NCBI GenBank assembly: GCA_036785705.1
Contig: JAWUZG010000056.1
Coordinates: forward strand, 9,053,001 to 9,117,000
Length of the DNA stretch: 64,000 nt
Reading direction: 5' to 3'
Source: Acanthornis magna
Taxonomy: Eukaryota > Chordata > Aves > Passeriformes > Acanthizidae
Of the stretch, positions 46,801-59,221 are shown piece by piece (position 1 is the stretch's first letter; each line of letters opens with the position of its first letter). Both the position numbers and the translations under genes were made by a program. The notes under the pieces were generated by a model, which was not told the origin of the DNA, made no database searches, and was given only the letters and a program-made list of their open reading frames with translations.

Positions 46801-49800
46801 TCGGCCCCGGCCACCAGCTGCCATTTGGCCTAGGGTTAGGGTTGAGAGATCTAAAAAGACTCGAGCTCCTGGAACACTGGGGCTGGAAAGTGCCTGCCAA
46901 GGCCATCGCAGCAGTGCCCCAACATTGCTGCTCCTCCATCTTTCTGATAGGGAAAACCTAGGTACTGGGCTCGGGTAATTAACTAGGCTAGGGTTAGGGT
47001 TACGCCTAGGGTTAGGGTTAGGAGATCTAAAGGGCCTCGAGCTCCAGGAACACCAAAGCTGGAAAGGGCCTGCCAAGGCAAACGCGGCAAAGCCCCAACA
47101 TGGCTGCTCCCACACCTTTCTGATCTGGACACGCCACATGGATGGGCACCTCGGCCCCTGCCACCAGCTGCCATTTGGCCTAGAGTTAGGGTTGAGAGAT
47201 CTAAAGACCCTCGAGCTCTGGGAACACTGGGGCTGGAAAGAGCCTGCCAAGGCCATTGCAGCAGTGCCCCAACACTGCTGCTCCTCCGTCTTTCTGATAG
47301 GAAAAACCCAGGCATTGTGCTTGGGTAAATAACTAGGTGTAGGGGTAGGGTTATGCCTAGGCTTAGCATTAGGAGATCTAAAGGGCCTCGAGCTCCGGGA
47401 ACACCAAAGCTGGAAAGGGCCTGCCAAGGCAAACGCGGCAAGGCCCCATCATGGCTGCTCCCACACCTTTCTGATCTGGACACGCCACAGGGTTGGGCAC
47501 CTCGGCCCCGGCCACCAGCTGCCATTTGGCCTAGTGTTAGGGTTGAGAGATCTAAAGAGACTCGAGCTCCTGGAACACTGGGGCTGGAAAGGGCCTGCCA
47601 AGGCCATCGCAGCAGTGCCCCAGCATTGCTGCTCCTCCATCTGTCTGATAGGGAAAACTTAGGTACTGGGCTTGGGTAATTAACTAGGCTAGGGTTAGGG
47701 TTACGCCTAGGGTTAGGCTTAGGAGATCTAAAGGGCCTCGAGCTCCAGGAACACCAGGGCTGGAAAGGGCCTGCCAAGGCAAACGCGGCAAGGCCCCATC
47801 ATGGCTGCTCCCACACCTTTCTGATCTGGACACCCCACATGGGTGGGCACCTCAGCCCCTGCCACCAGCTGCCATTTGGCCTAGTGTTAGGGTTGAGAGA
47901 TCTAAAGAGCCTCGAGCTCTGGGAACACTGGGGCTGGAAAGGGCCTGCCAAGGCCATCGCAGCAGTGCCCCAACATTGCTGCTCCTCCATCTTTCTGATA
48001 GGGAAAACCCTGGTAATGGGCTCAGGTAATTAACAAGGAGTAGGGTTAGGGTTACGTCTAGGCTTAACGTTAGGAGATCTAAAGGGCCTCAGGCTCCAGG
48101 AACACCAGGGCTGGACAGGGCCTGCCAAGGCAAACGCGGCAAGGCCCCATCATGGCTGCTCCCACACCTTTCTGATCTGGATACGCCACAGGGTTGGGCA
48201 CCTCGGCCCCTGCCACCAGCTGCCATTTGGCCTAGTGTTAGGGTTGAGAGATCTAAAGAGACTCGAGCTCCTGGAAAACTGGGGCTGGAAAGGGCCTGCC
48301 AAGGCCATCGCAGCACTGCCCCAACATTGCTGCTCCTTCATCTGTCTGATAGGGAAAACTTAGGTACTGGGCTTGGGTAATTAACTAGGCTAGGGTTAGG
48401 GTTACACCTAGGGTTAGGGTCAGGAGATCTAAAGGGCCTCGAGCTCCAGGAACACCAGGGCTGGAAAGGGCCTGCCAAGGCAAACGCGGCAAGGCCCCAT
48501 CATGGCTGCTCCCACACCTTTCTGATCTGGACACCCCACATGGGTGGGCACCTCAGCCCCTGCCACCAGCTGCCATTTGGCCTAGTGTTAGGGTTGAGAG
48601 ATCTAAAGAGCCTCGAGCTCTGGGAACACTGGGGCTGGAAAGAGCCTGCCAAGGTCATCGCAGCAGTGCCCCAACATTGCTGCTCCTCCATCTTTCTGAT
48701 GGGGAAAACCCAGGCATTGGGCTTGGGTAAATAACTAGGTGTAGGGGTAGGGTTACACCTAGGCTTAGCATTAGGAGATTTAAAGGGCCTCGAGCTCCGG
48801 GAACACCAAAGCTGGAAAGGGCCTGCCAAGGCAAACGCGGCAAGGCCCCATCATGGCTGCTCCCACACCTTTCTGATCTGGACACGCCACAGGGTTGGGC
48901 ACCTCGGCCCCTGCCACCAGCTGCCATTTGGCCTAGTGTTAGGGTTGAGAGATCTAAAGAGACTCGAGCTCTGGGAACACTGGGGCTGGAAAGGGCCTGC
49001 CAAGGCCATCGCAGCAGTGCCCCAACATTGCTGCTCCTCCATCTTTCTGATAGGGAAAACCCTGGTAATGGGCTCAGGTAATTAACAAGGAGTAGGGTTA
49101 GGGTTACGTCTAGGCTTAACGTTAGGAGATCTAAAGGGCCTCGAGCTCCAGGAACACCAGGGCTGGAAAGGGCCTGCCAAGGCAAACGCGGCAAGACCCC
49201 ATCATGGCTGCTCCCACACCTTTCTGATCTGGACACGCCACATGGGTGGGCACCTCGGCCCCGGCCACCAGCTGCCATTTGGCTTAGAGTTAGGGTTGAG
49301 AGATTTAAAGAGTTACAAGCTCCGGCAACACTGGGGCAGGAAACGGCCTGCCAAGGACATCGCAGCAGTGCCCCAACATTGCTGCTCCTCCATCTGTCTG
49401 ATAGGGAAAACCTAGGTACAGGGCTCGGGTAATTAACTAGGCTAGGGTTAGGGTTACGCCTAGGGTTAGGGTTAGGAGATCTAAAGGGCCTCGAGCTCCA
49501 GGAACACCAGGGCTGGAAAGGGCCTGCCAAGGCAAACGCGGCAAGGCCCCATCATGGCTGCTCCCACACCTTTCTGATCTGGACACCCCACATGGGTGGG
49601 CACCTCAGCCCCTGCCACCAGCTGCCATTTGGCCTAGTATTAGGGTTGAGAGATCTAAAGAGACTCGAGCTCTGGGAACACTGGGGCTGGAAAGGGCCTG
49701 CCAAGGCCATCACAGCAGTGCCCCAACATTGCTGCTCCTCCATCTTTCTGATGGGGAAAACCCAGGCATTGGGCTTGGGTAAATAACTAGGTGTAGGGGT

Positions 49801-52195
49801 AGGGTTATGCCTAGGCTTAGCATTAGGAGATCTAAAGGGCCTCGAGCTCCAGGAACACCAAAGCTGGAAAGGGCCTGCCAAGGCAAACGCGGCAAGGCCC
49901 CATCATGGCTGCTCCCACACCTTTCTGATCTGGACACGCCACAGGGTTGGGCACCTCGGCCCCTGCCACCAGCTGCCATTTGGCCTAGTGTTAGGGTTGA
50001 GAGATCTAAAGAGCCTCGAGCTCTGGGAACACTGGGGCTGGAAAGGGCCTGCCAAGGCCATCGCAGCAGTGCCCCAACATTGCTGCTCCTCCATCTGTCT
50101 GATAGGGAAAACCCTGGTAATGGGCTCAGGTAATTAACAAGGAGTAGGGTTCGGGTTACGTCTAGGCTTAACGTTAGGAGATCTAAAGGGCCTCGAGCTC
50201 CAGGAACACCAGGGCTGGAAAGGGCCTGCCAAGGCAAACGCGGCAAGGCCCCATCATGGCTGCTCCCACACCTTTCTGATCTGGACACGCCACAGGGTTG
50301 GGCACCTCGGCCCCTGCCACCAGCTGCCATTTGGCCTAGTGTTAGGGTTGAGAGATCTAAAGAGACTCGAGCTCCTGGAACACTGGGGCTGGAAAGGGCC
50401 TGCCAAGGCCATCGCAGCAGTGCCCCAACATTGCTGCTCCTCCATCTGTCTGATAGGGAAAACCAAGGTACGGGGCTTGGGTAATTAACTAGGCTAGGGT
50501 TAGGGTTACACCTAGGGTTAGGGTTAGGAGATCTAAAGGGCCTCGAGCTCCAGGAACACCAAAGCTGGAAAGGGCCTGCCAAGGCAAACGCGGCAAGGCC
50601 CCATCATGGCTGCTCCCACACCTTTCTGATCTGGACACGCCACAGGGTTGGGCACCTCGGCCCCTGCCACCAGCTGCCATTTGCCCTAGTGTTAGGGTTG
50701 AGAGATCTAAAGAGACTCGAGCTCTGGGAACACTGGGGCTGGAAAGGGCCTGCCAAGGCCATCGCAGCAGTGCCCCAACACTGCTGCTCCCACACCTTTC
50801 TGATAGGGAAAACCCAGGCATTGGGCTTGGGTAAATAACTAGGTGTAGGGGTAGGGTTATGCCTAGGCTTAGCATTAGGAGATCTAAAGGGCCTCGAGCT
50901 CCAGGAACACCAGGGCTGGAAAGGGCCTGCCAAGGCAAACGCGGCAAGACCCCATCATGGCTGCTCTCACACCTTTCTGATCTGGACACCCCACATGGGT
51001 GGGCACCTCGGCCCCGGCCACCAGCTGCCATTTGGCCTAGAGTTAGGGTTGAGAGATTTAAAGAGTTACAAGCTCCGGGAACACTGGGGCTGGAAAGGGC
51101 CTGCCAAGGCCATCGCAACAGTGCCCCAACATTGCTGCTCCTCCATCTTTCTGATAGGGAAAACCTAGGTACTGGGCTCGGGTAATTAACTAGGCTAGGG
51201 TTAGGGTTACGCCTAGGGTTAGGGTTAGGAGATCTAAAGGGCCTCGAGCTCCAGGAACACCAGGGCTGGAAAGGGCCTGCCAAGGCAAATGCGGCAAGGC
51301 TCCATCATGCCTGCTCCCACACCTTTCTGATCTGGACACGCCACAGGGTTGGGCACCTCGGCCCCGGCCACCAGCTGCCATTTGGCCTAGGGTTAGGGTT
51401 GAGAGATCTAAAAAGACTCGAGCTCCTGGAACACTGGGGCTGGAAAGTGCCTGCCAAGGCCATCGCAGCAGTGCCCCAACATTGCTGCTCCTCCATCTGT
51501 CTGATAGGGAAAACCTAGGTACTGGGCTCGGGTAATTAACTAGGCTAGGGTTAGGGTTACGCCTAGGGTTAGGGTTAGGAGATCTAAAGGGCCTCGAGCT
51601 CCAGGAACACCAAAGCTGGAAAGGGCCTGCCAAGGCAAACGCGGCAAAGCCCCAACATGGCTGCTCCCACACCTTTCTGATCTGGACACGCCACATGGAT
51701 GGGCACCTCGGCCCCTGCCACCAGCTGCCATTTGGCCTAGAGTTAGGGTTGAGAGATCTAAAGACCCTCGAGCTCTGGGAACACTGGGGCTGGAAAGAGC
51801 CTGCCAAGGCCATTGCAGCAGTGCCCCAACACTGCTGCTCCTCCGTCTTTCTGATAGGAAAAACCCAGGCATTGGGCTTGGGTAAATAACTAGGTGTAGG
51901 GGTAGGGTTATGCCTAGGCTTAGCATTAGGAGATCTAAAGGGCCTCGAGCTCCGGGAACACCAAAGCTGGAAAGGGCCTGCCAAGGCAAACGCGGCAAGG
52001 CCCCATCATGGCTGCTCCCACACCTTTCTGATCTGGACACGCCACAGGGTTGGGCACCTCGGCCCCTGCCACCAGCTGCCATTTGGCCTAGTGTTAGGGT
52101 TGAGAGATCTAAAGACACTCGAGCTCCTGGAACACTGGGGCTGGAAAGGGCCTGCCAAGGCCATCGCAGCAGTGCCCCAACATTGCTGCTCCTCC
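43847..52195 (+). repeat. Higher-order repeat copy 2, about 92% of full length
   Basis: This follows copy 1 directly in tandem. Similarity holds to about 52,195, where copy 1 continues into a type 3 tail (CCCTGGTAATGGGC at about 43,100) but this copy reads TGATATGGAAAACTTAGG and a type 1 tail. The copy is therefore truncated or replaced before its 26th monomer is complete. Very few differences were found over more than 8 kb, implying a recent duplication or ongoing homogenisation. Confidence 0.88.
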
Positions 52196-52910
52196 ATCTG
52201 TCTGATATGGAAAACTTAGGTATTGGGCTTGGGTAATTACCTAGGCTAGGGTTAGGGTTACGCCTAGGGTTAGGGTTAGGAGATCTAAAGGGCCTCGAGC
52301 TCCAGGAACACCAGGGCTGGAAAGGGCCTGCCAAGGCAAACGCGGCAAGGCCCCATCATGGCTGCTCCCACACCTTTCTGATCTGGACACGCCACAGGGT
52401 TGGGCACCTCGGCCCCTGCCACTAGCTGCCATTTGGCCTAGAGTTAGGGTTGAGAGATTTAAAGAGTTACAAGCTCCGGGAACACTGGGGCTGGAAAGGG
52501 CCTGCCAAGGCCATTGCAACAGTGCCCCAACATTGCTGCTCCTCCATCTTTCTGATAGGGAAAACCTAGGTACTGGGCTAAGGGAAATTAACTAGGCTAG
52601 GGTTAGGGTTACACCTAGGGTTAGGGTTAGGAGATCTAAAGGGCCTCGAGCTCCAGGAACACCAGGGCTGGAAAGGGCCTGCCAAGGCAAACGCGGCAAG
52701 GCCCCATCATGGCTGCTCCCACACCTTTCTGATCTGGACACCCCACATGGGTGGGCACCTCAGCCCCTGCCACCAGCTGCCATTTGGCCTAGTGTTAGGG
52801 TTGAGAGATCTAAAGAGCCTCGAGCTCTGGGAACACTGGGGCTGGAAAGGGCCTGCCAAGGCCATCGCAGCAGTGCCCCAACATTGCTGCTCCTCCATCT
52901 TTCTGATAGG
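52196..52910 (+). repeat. Junction monomers between the 9.1-kb and 6.3-kb repeats
   Basis: Two monomers containing changes I did not see elsewhere: TGATATGGAAAAC (about 52,203), TAATTACCTAGG (about 52,234) and CCACTAGCTGCC (about 52,418). The tails are type 1 and type 1b. The concentration of private changes fits a stretch not recently overwritten from neighbouring copies. Confidence 0.75.
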
Positions 52911-55900
52911 GAAAACCGTGGTAATGGGCTCAGGTAATTAACAAGGAGTAGGGTTAGGGTTACGTCTAGGCTTAACGTTAGGAGATCTAAAGGGCCTCAG
53001 GCTCCAGGAACACCAGGGCTGGAAAGGGCCTGCCAAGGCAAACGCGGCAAGGCCCCATCATGGCTGCTCCCACACCTTTCTGATCTGGATACGCCACAGG
53101 GTTGGGCACCTCGGCCCCTGCCACCAGCTGCCATTTGGCCTAGTGTTAGGGTTGAGAGATCTAAAGAGACTCGAGCTCCTGGAAAACTGAGGCTGGAAAG
53201 GGCCTGCCAAGGCCATCGCAGCAGTGCCCCAACATTGCTGCTCCTTCATCTGTCTGATAGGGAAAACTTAGGTACTGGGCTTGGGTAATTAACTAGGCTA
53301 GGGTTAGGGTTACACCTAGGGTTAGGGTCAGGAGATCTAAAGGGCCTCGAGCTCCAGGAACACCAGGGCTGGAAAGGGCCTGCCAAGGCAAACGCGGCAA
53401 GGCCCCATCATGGCTGCTCCCACACCTTTCTGATCTGGATACGCCACAGGGTTGGGCACCTCGGCCCCTGCCACCAGCTGCCATTTGGCCTAGTGTTAGG
53501 GTTGAGAGATCTAAAGAGACTCGAGCTCCTGGAAAACTGAGGCTGGAAAGGGCCTGCCAAGGCCATCGCAGCAGTGCCCCAACATTGCTGCTCCTTCATC
53601 TGTCTGATAGGGAAAACTTAGGTACTGGGCTTGGGTAATTAACTAGGCTAGGGTTAGGGTTACACCTAGGGTTAGGGTCAGGAGATCTAAAGGGCCTCGA
53701 GCTCCAGGAACACCAGGGCTGGAAAGGGCCTGCCAAGGCAAACGCGGCAAGGCCCCATCATGTCTGCTCCCACACCTTTCTGATCTGGACACCCCACATG
53801 GGTGGGCACCTCAGCCCCTGCCACCAGCTGCCATTTGGCCTAGTGTTAGGGTTGAGAGATCTAAAGAGCCTCGAGCTCTGGGAACACTGGGGCTGGAAAG
53901 GGCCTGCCAAGGCCATCGCAGCAGTGCCCCAACATTGCTGCTCCTCCATCTTTCTGATGGGGAAAACCCAGGCATTCGGCTTGGGTAAATAACTAGGTGT
54001 AGGGGTAGGGTTATGCCTAGGCTTAGCATTAGGAGATTTAAAGGGCCTCGAGCTCCGGGAACACCAAAGCTGGAAAGGGCCTGCCAAGGCAAACGCGGCA
54101 AGGCCCCATCATGGCTGCTCCCACACCTTTCTGATCTGGACACGCCACAGGGTTGGGCACCTCGGCCCCTGCCACCAGCTGCCATTTGGCCTAGTGTTAG
54201 GGTTGAGAGATCTAAAGAGACTCGAGCTCTGGGAACACTGGGGCTGGAAAGGGCCTGCCAAGGCCATCGCAGCAGTGCCCCAACATTGCTGTTCCTCCAT
54301 CTTTCTGATAGGGAAAACCCTGGTAATGGGCTCAGGTAATTAACAAGGAGTAGGGTTAGGGTTACGTCTAGGCTTAACGTTAGGAGATCTAAAGGGCCTC
54401 GAGCTCCAGGAACACCAGGGCTGGAAAGGGCCTGCCAAGGCAAACGCGGCAAGACCCCATCATGGCTGCTCCCACACCTTTCTGATCTGGACACGCCACA
54501 TGGGTGGGCACCTCGGCCCCGGCCACCAGCTGCCATTTGGCTTAGAGTTAGGGTTGAGAGATTTAAAGAGTTACAAGCTCCGGGAACACTGGGGCTGGAA
54601 AGGGCCTGCCAAGGCCATCGCAGCAGTGCCCCAACATTGCTGCTCCTCCATCTGTCCGATAGGGAAAACCTAGGTACTGGGCTCGGGTAATTAACTAGGC
54701 TAGGGTTAGGGTTACGCCTAGGGTTAGGCTTAGGAGATCTAAAGGGCCTCGAGCTCCAGGAACACCAGGGCTGGAAAGGGCCTGCCAAGGCAAACGCGGC
54801 AAGGCCCCATCATGGCTGCTCCCACACCTTTCTGATCTGGACACCCCACATGGGTGGGCACCTCAGCCCCTGCCACCAGCTGCCATTTGGCCTAGTATTA
54901 GGGTTGAGAGATCTAAAGAGACTCGAGCTCTGGGAACACTGGGGCTGGAAAGGGCCTGCCAAGGCCATCGCAGCAGTGCCCCAACATTGCTGCTCCTCCA
55001 TCTTTCTGATGGGGAAAACCCAGGCATTGGGCTTGGGTAAATAACTAGGTGTAGGGGTAGGGTTATGCCTAGGCTTAGCATTAGGAGATCTAAAGGGCCT
55101 CGAGCTCCAGGAACACCAAAGCTGGAAAGGGCCTGCCAAGGCAAACGCGGCAAGGCCCCATCATGGCTGCTCCCACACCTTTCTGATCTGGACACGCCAC
55201 AGGGTTGGGCACCTCGGCCCCTGCCACCAGCTGCCATTTGGCCTAGTGTTAGGGTTGAGAGACCTAAAGAGACTCGAGCTCTGGGAACACTGGGGCTGGA
55301 AAGGGCCTGCCAAGGCCATCGCAGCAGTGCCCCAACATTGCTGCTCCTCCATCTGTCTGATAGGGAAAACCCTGGTAATGGGCTCAGGTAATTAACAAGG
55401 AGTAGGGTTCGGGTTACGTCTAGGCTTAACGTTAGGAGATCTAAAGGGCCTCGAGCTCCAGGAACACCAGGGCTGGAAAGGGCCTGCCAAGGCAAACGCG
55501 GCAAGACCCCATCATGGCTGCTCCCACACCTTTCTGATCTGGACACGCCACAGGGTTGGGCACCTCGGCCCCTGCCACCAGCTGCCATTTGGCCTAGTGT
55601 TAGGGTTGAGAGATCTAAAGAGACTCGAGCTCTGGGAACACTGGGGCTGGAAAGGGCCTGCCAAGGCCATCGCAGCAGTGCCCCAACATTGCTGCTCCCA
55701 CACCTTTCTGATAGGGAAAACCCAGGCATTGGGCTTGGGTAAATAACTAGGTGTAGGCGTAGGAGTATGCCTAGGCTTAGCATTAGGAGATCTAAAGGGC
55801 CTCGAGCTCCAGGAACACCAAAGCTGGAAAGGGCCTGCCAAGGCAAACGCGGCAAGGCCCCATCATGGCTGCTCCCACACCTTTCTGATCTGGACACGCC

Positions 55901-57110
55901 ACAGGGTTGGGCACCTCGGCCCCTGCCACCAGCTGCCATTTGGCCTAGAGTTAGGGTTGAGAGATCTAAAGAGACTCGAGCTCCTGGAACACTGGGGCTG
56001 GAAAGGGCCTGCCAAGGCCATCGCAGCAGTGCCCCAACATTGCTGCTCCTCCATCTGTCTGATAGGGAAAACTTAGGTACTGGGCTTGGGTAATTAACTA
56101 GGCTAGGGTTAGGGTTACGCCTAGGGTTAGGCTTAGGAGATCTAAAGGGCCTCGAGCTCCAGGAACACCAGGGCTGGAAAGGGCCTGCCAAGGCAAACGC
56201 GGCAAGGCCCCATCATGGCTGCTCTCACACCTTTCTGATCTGGACACGCCACAGGGTTGGGCACCTCGGCCCCTGCCACCAGCTGCCATTTGCCCTAGTG
56301 TTAGGGTTGAGAGATCTAAAGAGACTCGAGCTCCTGGAACACTGGGGCTGGAAAGGGCCTGCCAAGACCATCGCAGCAGTGCCCCAGCATTGCTGCTTCT
56401 CCATCTGTCTGATAGGGAAAACTTAGGTACTGGGCTTGGGTAATTAACTAGGCTAGGGTTAGGGTTACGCCTAGGGTTAGGCTTAGGAGATCTAAAGGGC
56501 CTCGAGCTCCAGGAACACCAGGGCTGGAAAGGGCCTGCCAAGGCAAACGCGGCAAGGCCCCATCATGGCTGCTCTCACACCTTTCTGATCTGGACACGCC
56601 ACAGGGTTGGGCACCTCGGCCCCTGCCACCAGCTGCCATTTGACCTAGAGTTAGGGTTGAGAGATTTAAAGAGTTACAAGCTCCGGGAACACTGGGGCTG
56701 GAAAGGGCCTGCCAAGGCCATTGCAACAGTGCCCCAACATTGCTGCTCCTCCATCTTTCTGATAGGGAAAACCTAGGTACTGGGCTCATGTAATTAACTA
56801 GGCTAGGGTTAGGGTTACACCTAGGGTTAGGGTTAGGAGATCTAAAGGGCCTCGAGCTCCAGGAACACCAGGGCTGGAAAGGGCCTGCCAAGGCAAACGC
56901 GGCAAGGCCCCATCATGGCTGCTCCCACACCTTTCTGATCTGGACACCCCACATGGCTGGGCACCTCAGCCCCTGCCACCAGCTGCCATTTGGCCTAGTG
57001 TTAGGGTTGAGAGATCTAAAGAGCCTCGAGCTCTGGGAACACTGGGGCTGGAAAGGGCCTGCCAAGGCCATCGCAGCAGTGCCCCAACATTGCTGCTCCT
57101 CCATCTTTCT
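52911..57110 (+). repeat. 6,311-bp duplication, copy 1
   Basis: Matches 59,222-63,421 at 18 monomers. Shared marks are CCGTGGTAATGGG (52,915 and 59,226), CCTCAGGCTCC, CATCTGTCCGATAGG (54,648 and 60,959), GCCATTTGCCCTAG (56,285 and 62,596) and TGCTGCTTCTCC (56,391 and 62,702). On the right it continues into a type 2 tail while the other copy enters a type 3 tail. It contains a doubled monomer at 52,980-53,680. Confidence 0.85.
52980..53680 (+). repeat. Single-monomer tandem duplication inside the 6.3-kb repeat
   Basis: Two adjacent 350-bp monomers share GGATACGCC, GAAAACTGAGGC, CTCCTTCATCTG and a GGGTCAGG tail end. At the related sites 38.96-39.31, 48.07-48.42 and 63.50-63.85 kb there is only one such monomer, so one extra unit was inserted here. 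The second copy of the 6.3-kb repeat has the same pair (about 59,291-59,991), so this step preceded the larger duplication. Confidence 0.85.
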
Positions 57111-59221
57111 GATGGGGAAAACCCAGGCATTGGGCTTGGGTAAATAACTAGGTGTAGGGGTAGGGTTATGCCTAGGCTTAGCATTAGGAGATTTAAAGGG
57201 CCTCGAGCTCCGGGAACACCAAAGCTGGAAAGGGCCTGCCAAGGCAAACGCGGCAAGGCCCCATCATGGCTGCTCCCACACCTTTCTGATCTGGACACGC
57301 CACAGGGTTGGGCACCTCGGCCCCTGCCACCAGCTGCCATTTGGCCTAGTGTTAGGGTTGAGAGATCTAAAGAGACTCGAGCTCCTGGAATACTGGGGCT
57401 GGAAAGGGCCTGCCAAGGCCATCGCAGCAGTGCCCCAACATTGCTGCTCCTCCATCTTTCTGATAGGGAAAACCCTGGTAATGGGCTCAGGTAATTAACA
57501 AGGAGTAGGGTTAGGGTTACGTCTAGGCTTAACGTTAGGAGATCTAAAGGGCCTCGAGCTCCAGGAACACCAGGGCTGGAAAGGGCCTGCCAAGGCAAAC
57601 GCGGCAAGACCCCATCATGGCTGCTCCCACACCTTTCTGATCTGGACACGCCACATGGGTGGGCACCTCGGCCCCGGCCACCAGCTGCCATTTGGCTTAG
57701 AGTTAGGGTTGAGAGACCTAAAGAGACTCGAGCTCTGGGAACACTGGGGCTGGAAAGGGCCTGCCAAGGCCATCGCAGCAGTGCCCCAACATTGCTGCTC
57801 CTCCATCTGTCTGATAGGGAAAACCTAGGTACTGGGCTCGGGTAATTAACTAGGCTAGGGTTAGGGTTACGCCTAGGGTTAGGGTTAGGAGATCTAAAGG
57901 GCCTCGAGCTCCAGGAACACCAGGGCTGGAAAGGGCCTGCCAAGGCAAACGCGGCAAGGCCCCATCATGCCTGCTCCCACACCTTTCTGATCTGGACACC
58001 CCACATGGGTGGGCACCTCAGCCCCTGCCACCAGCTGCCATTTGGCCTAGTATTAGGGTTGAGAGATTTAAAGACCCTCGAGCTCTGGGAACACTGGGGC
58101 TGGAAAGGGCCTGCCAAGGCCATCGCAGCAGTGCCCCAACATTGCTGCTCCTCCGTCTTTCTGATAGGAAAAACACAGGCAATGGGCTTGGGTAAATAAC
58201 TAGGTGTAGGGGTAGGGTTATGCCTAGGCTTAGCATTAGGAGATCTAAAGGGCCTCGAGCTCCAGGAACACCAAAGCTGGAAAGGGCCTGCCAAGGCAAA
58301 CGCGGCAAGGCCCCATCATGGCTGCTCCCACACCTTTCTGATCTGGACACGCCACAGGGTTGGGCACCTCGGCCCCTGCCACCAGCTGCCATTTGGCCTA
58401 GTGTTAGGGTTGAGAGATCTAAAGAGCCTCGAGCTCTGGGAACACTGGGGCTGGAAAGGGCCTGCCAAGGCCATCGCAGCAGTGCCCCAACATTGCTGCT
58501 CCTCCATCTTTCTGATAGGGAAAACCCTGGTAATGGGCTCAGGTAATTAACAAGGAGTAGGGTAAGGGTTACGTCTAGGCTTAACGTTAGGAGATCTAAA
58601 GGGCCTCGAGCTCCAGGAACACCAGGGCTGGAAAGGGCCTGCCAAGGCAAACGCGGCAAGGCCCCATCATGGCTGCTCCCACACCTTTCTGATCTGGACA
58701 CGCCACAGGGTTGGGCACCTCGGCCCCTGCCACCAGCTGCCATTTGGCCTAGTGTTAGGGTTGAGAGATCTAAAGAGACTCGAGCTCCTGGAACACTGGG
58801 GCTGGAAAGGGCCTGCCAAGACCATCGCAGCAGTGCCCCAACACTGCTGCTCCCACACCTTTCTGATAGGGAAAACCCAGGCACTGGGCTTGGGTAAATA
58901 ACGAGGTGTAGGGGTAGGGTTATGCCTAGGCTTAGCATTAGGAGATCTAAAGGGCCTCGAGCTCCAGGAACACCAAAGCTGGAAAGGGCCTGCCAAGGCA
59001 AACGCAGCAAGGCCCCATCATGGCTGCTCCCACACCTTTCTGATCTGGACACCCCACAGGGTTGGGCATCTCGGCCCCGGCCACCAGCTGCCATTTGGCC
59101 TAGTGTTAGGGTTGAGAGATCTAAAGACCCTCGAGCTCTGGGAACACTGGGGCTGGAAAGGGCCTGCCAAGGCCATCGCAGCAGTGCCCCAACATTGCTG
59201 CTCCTCCATCTTTCTGATAGG
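57111..59221 (+). repeat. Linker monomers within the 18-monomer unit
   Basis: About six monomers that are not repeated at 6,311 bp inside the window. The first part (57.17-57.55 kb) resembles 54.01-54.39 kb at nine monomers. 58.22-58.56 kb resembles 40.69-41.03 kb. Private changes include GGGTAAGGG in a type 3 tail (about 58,561), AATAACGAGG (about 58,899) and AAACGCAGC (about 59,000). Confidence 0.75.
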
